Below, one piece after another: positions 17,301 through 24,672 of a DNA stretch of 64,000 nt. Both the position numbers and the translations under genes were made by a program. The DNA is taken from NCBI RefSeq assembly GCF_900141745.1, contig NZ_FSRM01000001.1, positions 1,674,001 through 1,738,000 of the forward strand. The letters are read 5' to 3'. Numbering within the stretch: position 1 is the stretch's first letter; each line of letters begins with the position of its first letter. The DNA is from Paraburkholderia phenazinium. Lineage in GTDB: Bacteria; Pseudomonadota; Gammaproteobacteria; Burkholderiales; Burkholderiaceae. The notes under the pieces are model-generated. The model was not told the DNA's origin. It made no database searches and was given only the letters and a program-made list of their open reading frames with translations.

Positions 17301-17484
17301 CGGCTACGTGCGCCCGGACGATACCCGCAAGCGAGCATTCGTCAGTTATCGCCAGACCCGAGTAGCCAAGTTGCGCCGCGCGTTGAGCTAACTCCTCCGC
17401 GTGCGAAGCGCCGTGCAGAAATGAGAAATTGGAGAGGCAGAACAGCTCGGCATACGCCGGTAGAGCGTTGAAGGTCGCATCCAT
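14335..17484 (-). CDS. dnaE2: Error-prone DNA polymerase DnaE2 (ImuC)
   Basis: This 1049-residue C-family polymerase is full length. It has an N-terminal PHP domain (NFSFLHGASHAEELAQRA), a polymerase active site with the acidic triad motif [15 protein letters not shown] near residue 395, a helix-hairpin-helix region and a C-terminal OB fold ending SRNFH. DnaE2 performs damage-tolerant, mutagenic synthesis and normally works with ImuB, which carries the clamp-binding motif, and ImuA. imuA lies directly upstream on the same strand with only 76 bases between, leaving no room for imuB. Expression is expected from the LexA-controlled promoter ahead of imuA. A second, broken copy is at 29.6-30.5 kb. 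Confidence 0.95.
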   Translation of the reverse strand: MDATFNALPAYAELFCLSNFSFLHGASHAEELAQRAAQLGYSGLAITDECSLAGIVRAHVAAKEANLPFVVGSYFRLVNADGSPAFGLILLAQNREGYGNLSELITLARTRGPKGKYRLTPHDLSRPDLENSHLRGMPHCLAILIPNFPTKEDVLDVQLEWLEQTFPDRAWCGLVLHQRAMDDIHRGAVEYIADRRGIPVVALGQVVMHVRSRKPLQDTMTAIRVGRPVQECGYDLSPNAEQHLRPRLRLANLYPEYALAETTNILSRCTFSLDELRYEYPDELVPKGITPTAYLRQETYIGARRRFPSGIPYDVLEQIEHELELIRELEYEPYFLTVYDIVRFARSQHILCQGRGSAANSAVCYCLGVTEVDPARGNMLFERFISKERGEPPDIDVDFEHQRREEVIQYIYGKYGRDRAAIAAAVSTYRPRGALRETGKALGVDPQIVDAVAKSHQWFDGKEDLLNRFSESGLNPETPLIQLWASLASQLLGFPRHLSQHSGGFVISRGKLTRLVPVENAAMVDRSVIQWDKDDLESLGLLKIDVLALGMLSAIRRALDLVSDQRGEQFEMQDIPAEDPETYEMISRADTVGVFQIESRAQMSMLPRLQPRTFYDLVIEVAIVRPGPIQGGAVHPYLQRRQGFEPVSYPSKALETALGRTLGVPIFQEQVMQVAMLAAGFTAGEADQLRRAMAAWKRKGGLDRYYDRIVNGMTERGYDKAFADGIFQQILGFGEYGFPESHAASFALLVYASSWLKRHEPEAFLAAMLNSQPMGFYSPSQLVQDATRHGVQVFPVDVTISGWDASLEPIAGVARPAVRLGLSLLKGMRDGAAERIENSRAIRQFTTVSDLARRAQLDRYDLQVLAAANALSSLAGNRREALWQSVAAVPDKDMLSVAKVEDETPALGAPSEADDIVGDYRSMGLTLGRHPLALLRPQLLENRLMPASTLRTYRNGRLARGCGIVTVRQRPETAKGVIFITLEDETGNVNVIIWPKVLERQRKEVLGASLLGVLGVWQCEGEVRHLVAQHLIDMSYLLGELPSTSRNFH

Positions 17485-17560
17485 GGCGTGTCATTCCGGC
17501 AGGCCATGAAGGAAGCTGCATTGTTTCTCTTTCCCCAGTACTCCGCCGCTATTTGCCAGC

Positions 17561-18268
17561 TCAAACGACCACGTCGGTCGCAACACCTTGAGCAGCAACT
17601 TCGGCAAGTGAACGGTGAGAAAGACGCGCATGTTGGGAAAGCAGAACAGGAGTGGGTTGAAGGGAAATCGATAAAGGCTCTGCGCGAGAGGGCCCTCGTC
17701 GTTTCACGATATCGACGGCCAAGCCGTCGGCTGATGGTCTTAGTGCCAATCGCAGAAGCGCTGGCGAAGAGTCCTGCGCGGCCGCGAGCGGCCTGACCAT
17801 CACGAAAAGCGTTTCAGACGACTGCGCGGCCAGGTGCAGTCGTCTGAGCGATGACGCTTTCGCGTACTCCGTCCAGAAAACCACCGCGGCGCAACTGCCT
17901 GCGCGGAGAATCTGCTCAACCGACCACAACGCGTCTCCCGTCTTCGCCGCCTCCACGCGAAACACCCGCTCGACAGGAAGGCCGATGTGGCGCAGCCCCA
18001 ATCCGTTGAGGGCATGGGGTGGCTGCACAAATGCGACCGGACGGATACCGGCCTTGCAGAGCCCTGGCTGCAGCAACCGCAATTCACCCGTACCGGCTTG
18101 CTGGACCAGCAGGTCGACCAGCGCCCCTACGGGCCATCCGCCGCCAGGCAGCTCCGCCGACAGCGCGGGATACCCGGTTTCCAGAAACCGCCCACGCCCG
18201 CGCGCGAGCTGGGACGCTCGCCACAGGGACGGGTGAATCTCCTCAGCGGGAACGGTAGCGGTGGACAT
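17561..18268 (-). CDS. imuA: ImuA, RecA-like component of the mutasome
   Basis: This 235-residue protein is of the ImuA/SulA-like RecA-fold group: HPSLWRASQLARGRG near the N-terminus, LPGGGWPVGALVDLL in place of the P-loop region, and a proline-rich C-terminal tail. It is the usual first gene of imuA-imuB-dnaE2. Here the stop is followed after 76 bases by dnaE2. A LexA box ends 14 bases before its ATG, so the operon should be SOS-induced. The absence of imuB raises doubt whether the pair is functional unless ImuB is supplied from elsewhere. Confidence 0.9.
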   Translation of the reverse strand: MSTATVPAEEIHPSLWRASQLARGRGRFLETGYPALSAELPGGGWPVGALVDLLVQQAGTGELRLLQPGLCKAGIRPVAFVQPPHALNGLGLRHIGLPVERVFRVEAAKTGDALWSVEQILRAGSCAAVVFWTEYAKASSLRRLHLAAQSSETLFVMVRPLAAAQDSSPALLRLALRPSADGLAVDIVKRRGPSRAEPLSISLQPTPVLLSQHARLSHRSLAEVAAQGVATDVVV

Positions 18269-18282
18269 GGGGAGGTAAAAAA

Positions 18283-18302
18283 ACCTGTATATTTATACAG
18301 TA
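18283..18302. promoter_or_regulatory. LexA (SOS) box between imuA and the divergent small-gene operon
   Basis: ACCTGTATATTTATACAGTA contains a perfect CTGT-N8-ACAG palindrome and differs little from the proteobacterial SOS consensus. It lies 14 bases from the imuA start and 54 bases from the start of the divergent gene at 18357, so LexA could repress both directions. Confidence 0.88.
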
Positions 18303-18356
18303 TCGTACACGCAATCTTGCGGCAGCGAACTGGCACTTTTAATCGGGGGCTGGCTC

Positions 18357-18671
18357 ATGGATGCACGCGTTCGAAAGGCCGGCCATCCGATGCCCGAGTT
18401 GGCCGCCTTCATGGCGAAACTACGCTCAGCCTTCGGCGACGAGACGATTGACGAAGCAGTGAGGCGTGGGAAAAACGGTGAGCCTGTCTTTTTCGCATGC
18501 GAAAATGGCCATGCCGTAGGAACAGCAATGCCGGCGAGCGACAACGTCTGGCAGGTCGACGACGCTGTTCGCGACCGACATTACTGTCATGGTTGCGACG
18601 GCGAATGCGTCGGTCTGGGCGTCCGGTGCAGCGAATGGTTAAAGCGAGGTAACGGGGAGAAGGAACAGTGA
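18357..18671 (+). CDS. Small Cys-rich hypothetical protein, first of a divergent SOS-linked operon
   Basis: This 104-residue protein has a C-terminal HYCHGCDGECVGLGVRC segment containing one His and four Cys that could bind zinc. A second short Cys/His patch (FFACENGH) sits in the middle. No family is known to me. Its stop overlaps the GTG start of the next gene (GTGA), and the LexA box of imuA lies between this gene and imuA. Induction by DNA damage is therefore plausible. Confidence 0.6.
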   Translation: MDARVRKAGHPMPELAAFMAKLRSAFGDETIDEAVRRGKNGEPVFFACENGHAVGTAMPASDNVWQVDDAVRDRHYCHGCDGECVGLGVRCSEWLKRGNGEKEQ

Positions 18672-18988
18672 GATTTTCTGGATGTGTTTTGTTGCTGCTC
18701 GGCTTCACGTCCTCCGCATTTGCAACTCAGGAGTACAAGGAAATCTGGAATCCGCCGGAAGCAAGGCGGCCTTCGCTTGAGCACCCGGCGACTGCGCACA
18801 GGTCCGCGAAGCATTCAGGTGGCGTACAACACATCGCGAAGGCGCGGGCTCATCGAACGCCGGCGCCAAAGCTCGCAATGAAACCCGGCAGCGCGCCTCA
18901 CTTCTCTGATATTCCGCGCCAGATAACGCCCGAGGGAAATGTGCTTCGGGTTGATTCTCGCAATACGGCTGCAGAGGTCACGCGATGA
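18668..18988 (+). CDS. Small exported protein
   Basis: This 106-residue protein begins with a standard signal peptide (RFSGCVLLLLGFTSSAFA, cleavage after AFA). A Pro/His/Arg-rich mature part without a recognised domain follows. The GTG start overlaps the stop of the preceding gene, and its own stop overlaps the next ATG, so the three small genes are translated as a unit. A periplasmic location is predicted; the function is unknown. Confidence 0.55.
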   Translation: MRFSGCVLLLLGFTSSAFATQEYKEIWNPPEARRPSLEHPATAHRSAKHSGGVQHIAKARAHRTPAPKLAMKPGSAPHFSDIPRQITPEGNVLRVDSRNTAAEVTR

Positions 18989-19206
18989 TGGAGCCAGAGC
19001 GGTACAACGGCTACAAGGTCTGGGGACATGCCATCCTGCAGCAGGAAGACATCCTGATGCAGGAGCGCTATGCCGCAAGCGGGACCATCTTTCAGAATGG
19101 CAAGCTTGTTGAGGCATCCGGCGTGCTGGGTCATTTCGATACAGAGGGCGAGGCGCAGCAGGCCGGACTCGCCTGGGCGCGTGCATGGATAGACATTCAC
19201 GGTTAG
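18985..19206 (+). CDS. Small hypothetical protein, third of the operon
   Basis: This 73-residue acidic cytosolic protein (MMEPERYNGYKVWGHAIL to WARAWIDIHG) has a strand-rich centre and a C-terminal helix. It begins at the ATGA overlap with the exported protein. A short frame at 24387-24531 ends in a similar tail (WCRAWVEGHG), suggesting a family carried repeatedly on this island. The KAP NTPase starts 46 bases later on the same strand and may be co-transcribed. Confidence 0.6.
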   Translation: MMEPERYNGYKVWGHAILQQEDILMQERYAASGTIFQNGKLVEASGVLGHFDTEGEAQQAGLAWARAWIDIHG

Positions 19207-19251
19207 CATCGTGCTTTCCTCACACGGAACTTTTCCTCAGAAGTTGCGCAA

Positions 19252-21435
19252 ATGCCCTCTGCCCAATCTGCCGTGTTCCAGCATGACCAGCCGCAAATTG
19301 CAAATGACCTCTACAGTCGAAAGCCGTTTGCAGAGCAGCTCGCTCGCTTATTGGTGCTACCGCCGAAGAGCCCCGGAGTGGTCATAGGTATCGAAGGGGC
19401 ATGGGGCTCGGGCAAGACAACCGTGGTGCGCTATATCGTCGAGTCGCTTAAGTCATCGACTGACGAGGTCCCAATTGTTGTCGAGTTCAACCCATGGATG
19501 CTCGCTGGGGCGGATGCTCTGGTCGAAGCCCTGCTGACCGAACTCGCCTCCGGCATCGGAATGGACGCAGGCAAAAAGCGTGCGAAAAAATCGTTGGAGG
19601 CGGCAGGAAAAATACTGGGATACGCTGGATTACTACGTCACCTGAAATATCTCAAGTATGTGCCCGGTGTAAGTCTCGTTGGAGTCGCTGCAGATACGGT
19701 TGGCAACGCGCTTCACGACGCCAGCAAACTGGCGACCAAGGCCGGTGAGGCGGTGGACAACGCCAAGAAGGTGGTTGAAGAGGCTGAAAAGCTCGTATCC
19801 ATCAAAGCAGGACTAAGTGAGCGAAAGAAAGAGGTCATCAAAGCACTCGCCGAGCTTGACTGCAGCATTGTCGTCATCGTAGACGACCTTGACCGCTTGA
19901 CACCCGATGAAATCAAGGCAGTATTCCGAACAATCAAGGCGGTGGCGGACTTCCCACGCGTCTCCTATTTGCTCGCGTATGACCGAAACGTGGTTAGCGA
20001 AAGTCTTGGCGGTGGACCCGCTGCAGGGGGAAACGCCTACATCGAAAAAATTGTGCAGGTCGCGTACCCCATCTCACCGGCTTTTCCTTGGCAGTTGCAA
20101 TCTCACATTTCCGGTGAGATTTCCAACCTGCTCGAGTCTATTCATCGCAAACTCGAACCCTTCGAATCCGAGATTCTCGGGAAAGCAACGACGCTGACTT
20201 GCACCCTCTGCCGATATCCACGGGATATCGTGAGACTCATGAATCGTCTTATGCTCAGCTTGGCTAGCACAACCCACGAAGTCAACGCATCAGACGTCAT
20301 CGTGGCCGAAGCGCTGTTTCAAAGGTTTCCAAAAATCCGCGATGCGGTGGTCCAGAACCCCGAGCAGTTTACGGGGTTCTTCTGGTCGGTGGCAGAAGAG
20401 GCCAGCTCTGCTGATTGGTCAATGTATTTTTCGGGCACGAAAGAAGAGAGGCGAACAGCGTGGCAGGCGCATTTGCCGGAAAACCAACCGGACAAGGCGG
20501 CGGCTTCAGCTGCACTCAAGTTCCTGTTCCCAATTACAAACGGCTCTGGCTCGAATTCCCCGCCCCGCAGCCACCTTCGATTATCCGAGTTGTCACGGCT
20601 TATTCGATTCTTCACTTTGACCTCGGTTACCGGGGTCCAAGAAGTCGCGGATGTCCACAAAATGCTAGCGGAACCAAGCCAGCTTGGGAACATGCTGAAT
20701 GACCTCGACTACGCAGGGGCTACCGAGATGGTCAATCATATGACCGCGTATATCGACACTGCGAAATCCATCGATTGCACAGGGGTCGTTCGAGAGCTCA
20801 TTCGGTCATGCACAAAAGAAGAATTTCACGCATCGTCTCCGCGCGAATATAGTCGGTCCGTTGCCGTACTGGCTGCGAACTGCATTCAACGGACCGGTGC
20901 TCAGACATCCTCTATCACTCTCGAATTTCTCGACGGAATTCCTCTTACCTACGGTTTGGACTTTCTGGTGACCGTAGGCACGTGCCACGGGGAGATTCGA
21001 CTACTTGACCAGTACAAGATTGCGAATGCCTCCATTTATATTGATAACGCCCAAATCGTGTCAACCTGCATCGACTCTTGGCGCAAGCGGGCAGAGACAG
21101 CAGTTATGTCTGGCAGCGTAATTGGAAGGGACGACCTGTTCGCCATTCTCTATGGTTTGTCTCATATCGGCCGCAACGCCCGCAACATTGATGCAATCAA
21201 TGCATTCCAAGCGTTTTGTCTCCAGGTGGAAAGCGGGCTAAAGCACTTTTTAGATAGGGCACGCCCTCTTAAGGAGCTTCAGCCTCAGGCGTTCTTCCTC
21301 TATGTCTGGGACGCGAATGCAATGGCGACCCTCGTTGAACAATCCCCCTTCGCCGATGAATTCGCGTGGTATACCGAGCGTCTTCGGACAGACCCAGAGG
21401 TGCACAAATTTATCCAAGACAGGTGCAATACCTAA
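19252..21435 (+). CDS. KAP-family P-loop NTPase
   Basis: This 727-residue protein has Walker A GAWGSGKT near residue 50, the KAP FNPWML motif near 80 and Walker B SIVVIVDDLDRL near 210. A hydrophobic Gly/Val-rich insert (residues ~123-150) sits where KAP proteins carry membrane segments. The C-terminal 350 residues are a helical region without named domains. KAP NTPases are frequent in phage-defence loci and membrane-associated signalling. No qat-type partners (QatB/TatD) flank it. It follows the SOS-linked small-gene operon by 46 bases, and repeat copy B starts 11 bases after its stop. Confidence 0.87.
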   Translation: MPSAQSAVFQHDQPQIANDLYSRKPFAEQLARLLVLPPKSPGVVIGIEGAWGSGKTTVVRYIVESLKSSTDEVPIVVEFNPWMLAGADALVEALLTELASGIGMDAGKKRAKKSLEAAGKILGYAGLLRHLKYLKYVPGVSLVGVAADTVGNALHDASKLATKAGEAVDNAKKVVEEAEKLVSIKAGLSERKKEVIKALAELDCSIVVIVDDLDRLTPDEIKAVFRTIKAVADFPRVSYLLAYDRNVVSESLGGGPAAGGNAYIEKIVQVAYPISPAFPWQLQSHISGEISNLLESIHRKLEPFESEILGKATTLTCTLCRYPRDIVRLMNRLMLSLASTTHEVNASDVIVAEALFQRFPKIRDAVVQNPEQFTGFFWSVAEEASSADWSMYFSGTKEERRTAWQAHLPENQPDKAAASAALKFLFPITNGSGSNSPPRSHLRLSELSRLIRFFTLTSVTGVQEVADVHKMLAEPSQLGNMLNDLDYAGATEMVNHMTAYIDTAKSIDCTGVVRELIRSCTKEEFHASSPREYSRSVAVLAANCIQRTGAQTSSITLEFLDGIPLTYGLDFLVTVGTCHGEIRLLDQYKIANASIYIDNAQIVSTCIDSWRKRAETAVMSGSVIGRDDLFAILYGLSHIGRNARNIDAINAFQAFCLQVESGLKHFLDRARPLKELQPQAFFLYVWDANAMATLVEQSPFADEFAWYTERLRTDPEVHKFIQDRCNT

Positions 21436-21445
21436 TACCAAAGGC

Positions 21446-21951
21446 CACAAGTAACATCGTTCTTTCACGAAGCAAGAACCTAAGGGTTGGTCTTCACGAG
21501 AAATTGAGGGGGAACATCGGTGAGCATGGTCGGCCGCCGCTCATCATCCTGGAGAGGTTACACGGTGAGAAGACCGGTGGCCTTCGAGGACGATACAACC
21601 TCGCCGACCCTACCTACATACAAGGTCGCAGACCGGTCGTCCAGTTCACCGAGCCGCTCGTCGCTCAGTCGCACCCGGGTTCCTTTCCTGATTTCTCCCA
21701 TTCTGCCTCCGTCTGGTTCGGAATAGGTGGGACGCTCAGGAACAACAAAGGTTCGACCGGAAGATACCAGTGTTCGAAACGCACGTTGTACCTCGAGGAC
21801 GGGCAACCGGCGCGCGCGTAGGCGTTCCGGACAAATGGCCGCCGGCAGAGACGGAACAGGGAGCTCACTGAGAACCTTGCTGGGGCAGAACGTTAGTCAT
21901 CGACTCAAGCTGCGGCGAACGCGGCCCCGTCCTGCCTTTGGGCGTCGGGCG
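21446..21951. repeat. Direct repeat copy B (~500 bases), pairs with 11142-11640
   Basis: This is the same sequence block as 11142-11640 in direct orientation, with point differences and small indels. Here it leads straight into the promoter and start of the Sel1-repeat gene. In copy A the HNH fragment and the 2-TM module are interposed before the matching Sel1 remnant at 14152. Confidence 0.85.
21480..21701 (-). pseudogene. SH3/KOW-like small protein, broken copy
   Basis: This paralogue of the gene at 11176-11406 begins MGEIRKGTRVRLSDERLGEL. Reading stops at TAA (21558-21560) after GLLTV, where the intact copy continues VEF. Past the stop the same frame continues DDERRPTMLTDV to the homologous end at 21480. 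It has lost about the last 27 residues and is probably inactive. Confidence 0.7.
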
Positions 21952-22006
21952 ACTACAGCGGTGAGGTATCATCGCCCTCATCACTCACCACAGGACGCGA
22001 AATCTG

Positions 22007-22639
22007 ATGTCTGTAGATTCCAGCTGGTTGGGCCAAATTGAACGCGAGTGGGCACAACTTCGCCTGTGCGACCCGGCACTCGACATAGAAAAGTTCTTCC
22101 GGCACGTTGTGTCAGCAAACAAGGTTGGATTTCTTTCACTTGAATCTATCGCGGCCATTGCGAATGGCCTGCTCACAAGCCCGCTGCCGGGCGCGCCTTA
22201 CCTCGGCCGGCGACTGATTGAACGAGTTGGCCCTGACCGACACCCTTCCCTTCGGGTCGCGCTGGCACTGTCTCTTATCACCGAAACAGGTGGGCCTGCG
22301 AATTACGAGGTCGGGCACGTCATTCTGGGCGACGTGCTGAAGGACGATGCGGCGAGCGAGCCTCTGCGAGGCCTGGCGGCAGCAGCTCTCGCGGACAGTG
22401 CGCGGCTGGGTCGCGGCATGGACGCCGACCTCGAGATGGCAAAGGGCATGTATGGGACGGCCCTTGAGCTTGGACACCGGGCGGCCGCGTATAACTTGGG
22501 CTTGTATTGGGAGGGACGCTGGGATACGAGTGCTCCCGGCGATGTCGTCCCCGACAGCACAAAGGCGGCACAGGCCTACAAACGCGGTGGTTCCAACGCA
22601 AAGTGCGCCGCCCGTCTGGACGCATTGCGGGCCCGGTAG
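22007..22639 (+). CDS. Sel1-like repeat protein
   Basis: This 210-residue helical protein has Sel1/TPR-like repeats in its second half: GMYGTALELGHRAAAYNLGL, then an A-A-Y-K helix (STKAAQAYKRGGSNAKC). Such repeats mediate protein contacts. There is no signal peptide. It starts within a segment that is duplicated as a truncated remnant at 14152-14222. It stands alone and the partner is unknown. Confidence 0.7.
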   Translation: MSVDSSWLGQIEREWAQLRLCDPALDIEKFFRHVVSANKVGFLSLESIAAIANGLLTSPLPGAPYLGRRLIERVGPDRHPSLRVALALSLITETGGPANYEVGHVILGDVLKDDAASEPLRGLAAAALADSARLGRGMDADLEMAKGMYGTALELGHRAAAYNLGLYWEGRWDTSAPGDVVPDSTKAAQAYKRGGSNAKCAARLDALRAR

Positions 22640-22927
22640 CGGTAAACCGCAACAATCGCTCCCGTCGACACGCGACGAGAACCAAGCTCTGCGTGCTCGG
22701 TTAGCCTTGTGTCGTCAGGTCGGAAAGCAGGGCGGACGAGACTGTGATGTCGGTCGGTCGCCCGCCCGAGCTTCCCAGGTAACCGCAGGTGGCGATGGAG
22801 ATGTCGGGTGAATAGATGTCCCCCGGATTCGTCGGCGGGGGAGCAGACGGCCGCCACAACCACGTGATTTAGGCGGAAAAAGCAGGCTTCCTCACCGAAT
22901 TGGTTTGCCCTCATGAGGCTAGAATGA

Positions 22928-23020
22928 ATTCTGTCTCCTCGTTCTCCGGCGAACCAGTTCAAGGGCTCGCCAGAACGTTTCAGGCGCCGCGGGTTGATTT
23001 CCCCGGCGCCTTTTTCTTTT
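22928..23020 (+). ncRNA. Candidate small RNA of about 90 nt
   Basis: A -10-like TAGAAT at 22919-22924, with only a weak -35-like GAATTG 17 bases earlier, precedes a short segment without a good gene. It folds into a first hairpin (GTTCT...GGCGA at 22941-22952 with TCGCC-AGAAC at 22967-22976, a two-base bulge on the left arm, 14-base loop). A strong intrinsic terminator follows. Two hairpins and a terminator without an open frame suggest a small RNA. Read as an mRNA, it could encode at most a very short peptide. Confidence 0.4.
22982..23020 (+). terminator. Rho-independent terminator
   Basis: Stem AGGCGCCG (22982-22989) with CGGCGCCT (23004-23011), extended by GGG/CCC after a one-base bulge, followed by TTTTTCTTTT. 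No protein gene ends just upstream, which is why a small RNA is proposed. Confidence 0.85.
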
Positions 23021-23026
23021 TCGCTC

Positions 23027-23771
23027 TTGGTGGGGGACATCGCGTCGCGAAGGCTTGCGGATGCTTCATGAGCCCGCGCCTGGCACCTGAAAGTCGCGAG
23101 GTGCCGGACAGCCAGTCTCGCAGTAAGTCTCTTGCCAGGGGAGCAGCCTGTAGCTGAGCCTGAAGGCTTTGGCGGGTGGCGCCCCGCCGCACGTCGGAGA
23201 GACTTCATGCGCCCATCAGGCGCCGCTCCTTATAACGGACCGCCTCAAATGCTCGTGGCCAGCACGTTTTGAAACGCTTGTGACTCTATTAAAGTCGTCG
23301 AGTTGTCCACAGAATCTGTTCGCAAGGCTGTGGACAACTCGCCAGGAAGCAATGCAAGTCGCTGAAACAACTGCGTTTGGGCTGTGAGCGCACAGAACAC
23401 ACGTTTGGTCGATGCGCGGTGTCCGCTAGCGTAATCGCTTACCACGACAGCGAACTCAAGTTTGCCGACTACGGCATGACCGGACCTGACGTCGCGGCAA
23501 AGTGGTTGCTGACTGACCTGTCATGTCGGGTCGAAAGGAAAAGACAGAAGTCTGATAGCGGCTACATTCAACACTGCACCCCGCTTACGTGGGACGGATA
23601 AACTACGGGCAGCTCGGCCGCATGTGCTCCACATGGCTTGCCCGCCTAAAAAGCGGGTCCCTTTTATGGCGCTGGATAATCGGGCAGGCCGGCTCAAAGG
23701 ATAAATCGATACTCCAAATCGCCACACCTCCCGGCCTTCAACGGTCGCGAGCTTCGGCGCTTCGTTGGAAC
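23027..23771. other. Gene-poor stretch with a TTGTCCACA inverted repeat
   Basis: About 745 bases have no gene I can support; the short frames here lack protein-like composition. The notable element is a perfect 12-bp inverted repeat at 23300-23311 / 23329-23340. A weaker hairpin (CCCGC/GCGGG, followed by CCCTTTTA) sits near 23642-23667. Confidence 0.5.
23300..23340. repeat. Perfect 12-bp inverted repeat containing DnaA-box-like TTGTCCACA
   Basis: GAGTTGTCCACA at 23300-23311 is answered by TGTGGACAACTC at 23329-23340 with a 17-base loop. Each arm carries TTGTCCACA, one mismatch from the DnaA box TTATCCACA. As RNA it would be a very stable hairpin; as DNA it could be an operator or replication/partition site. 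No Rep or Par gene adjoins it. Confidence 0.8.
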
Positions 23772-24386
23772 TCACTCAGCCGGCTGACCGTTGCGCAAAA
23801 AGCGTGCCTCTGCGATGAGGTCGGGCGGCATCATGAGTGCGTTGACGCCGATGCGTGGCTGGCTTCCATCGACCGCGCGCCAGTGCGTGACGCAGCCGCA
23901 AAAGCTGCATCGATGAAATTCGAGTCTGTGCTCATTGCACATGTCAGTGTAAGTGTCGGTCGAGTCGATGTCGGCGGGGAACGTGACGCTCGGTTCGTCA
24001 TAGTACGCCCACAGTGCGCCGTATCGCCAGCAAATGGAGCATTCGCACGCGTTGACTTCAACGGGCGCGACGTCGACGGTGAAGCAAACGGCGCCACAAT
24101 GGCAAGAGACGTCAATGAGGAAAAGCTCCTCAAAGGGAGCGGCAATGCCTACGTCAGACAACCATCTTTTAATTTTCTCGCCATTCTGCCCTCCCAAATA
24201 GCTTGAAGTTCCGTCCACGCCAAATATGCGAGCGATATAAGCCCGAGTTTGCGTTATGGACGTGTGCTTAAGATATGCACTAATTTCTTTGATGCTCCAC
24301 TCAGGCGTCGCTTGTGAGTTAGACGAAAAATCCAAGAGCATCCTTTGCACTAGCAATTCTTTATACGAAGCCATATTGCATCCCAT
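23772..24386 (-). CDS. GFA/CENP-V-type zinc domain protein with an N-terminal extension
   Basis: This is a 204-residue protein. Residues ~92-185 are a GFA (glutathione-dependent formaldehyde-activating enzyme-like) fold with the zinc cysteines in VSCHCGAVCF, CECSICWRYG and FHRCSFCGCVTHW. GFA proteins are usually 120-150 residues and begin near this point. The ~90 extra N-terminal residues (MASYKELLVQRMLL onward) are unrelated to any family I know and look like a helical, possibly DNA-binding module. Single gene; substrate unknown. The ATG at 24386 has an alternative at the MASYK methionine four codons later. Confidence 0.72.
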   Translation of the reverse strand: MGCNMASYKELLVQRMLLDFSSNSQATPEWSIKEISAYLKHTSITQTRAYIARIFGVDGTSSYLGGQNGEKIKRWLSDVGIAAPFEELFLIDVSCHCGAVCFTVDVAPVEVNACECSICWRYGALWAYYDEPSVTFPADIDSTDTYTDMCNEHRLEFHRCSFCGCVTHWRAVDGSQPRIGVNALMMPPDLIAEARFLRNGQPAE

Positions 24387-24672
24387 GCCAATAGTTGCGC
24401 CGCCCTCGTGTAAACCACAGAGTCAGCGTAGCAGCCGTGTAGCCGGAAGGCAAATGCAGCCTCAAACAACACAGGTGACCAAAATGACAGACCTCTCGTG
24501 GTGTCGCGCGTGGGTCGAAGGCCACGGCTAGCGCGGTGAGATGGTTTTCCTCATACAGACAGCACTCGCTGGACACACCGCTTCGTCACCAAGTAAGTAT
24601 GCGGGACCGAGCGTGATGCGGATGCGCGCACGCTTGAATTTACGCACTTTCATCCGATTGTTGATGAGTCGG

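Noticed and set aside
16114..17391. 425-codon open frame opposite dnaE2
   Set aside because: Shadow frame of a well-conserved polymerase; no recognisable domain.
17485..17560. Possible ImuB remnant (frame ending CSFLHGLPE)
   Set aside because: Only a few codons vaguely recall the ImuB C-terminus; too short to support.
1441..21435. Qat defence system (QueC-like plus ATPase)
   Set aside because: The QueC-like gene and the KAP NTPase are 17 kb apart in separate operons, and no QatB or TatD-type gene is present.
24387..24531. Short plus-strand frame ending WCRAWVEGHG, like the tail of the 18985-19206 protein
   Set aside because: Only the last ten residues are similar and the rest is low quality; at most a remnant.
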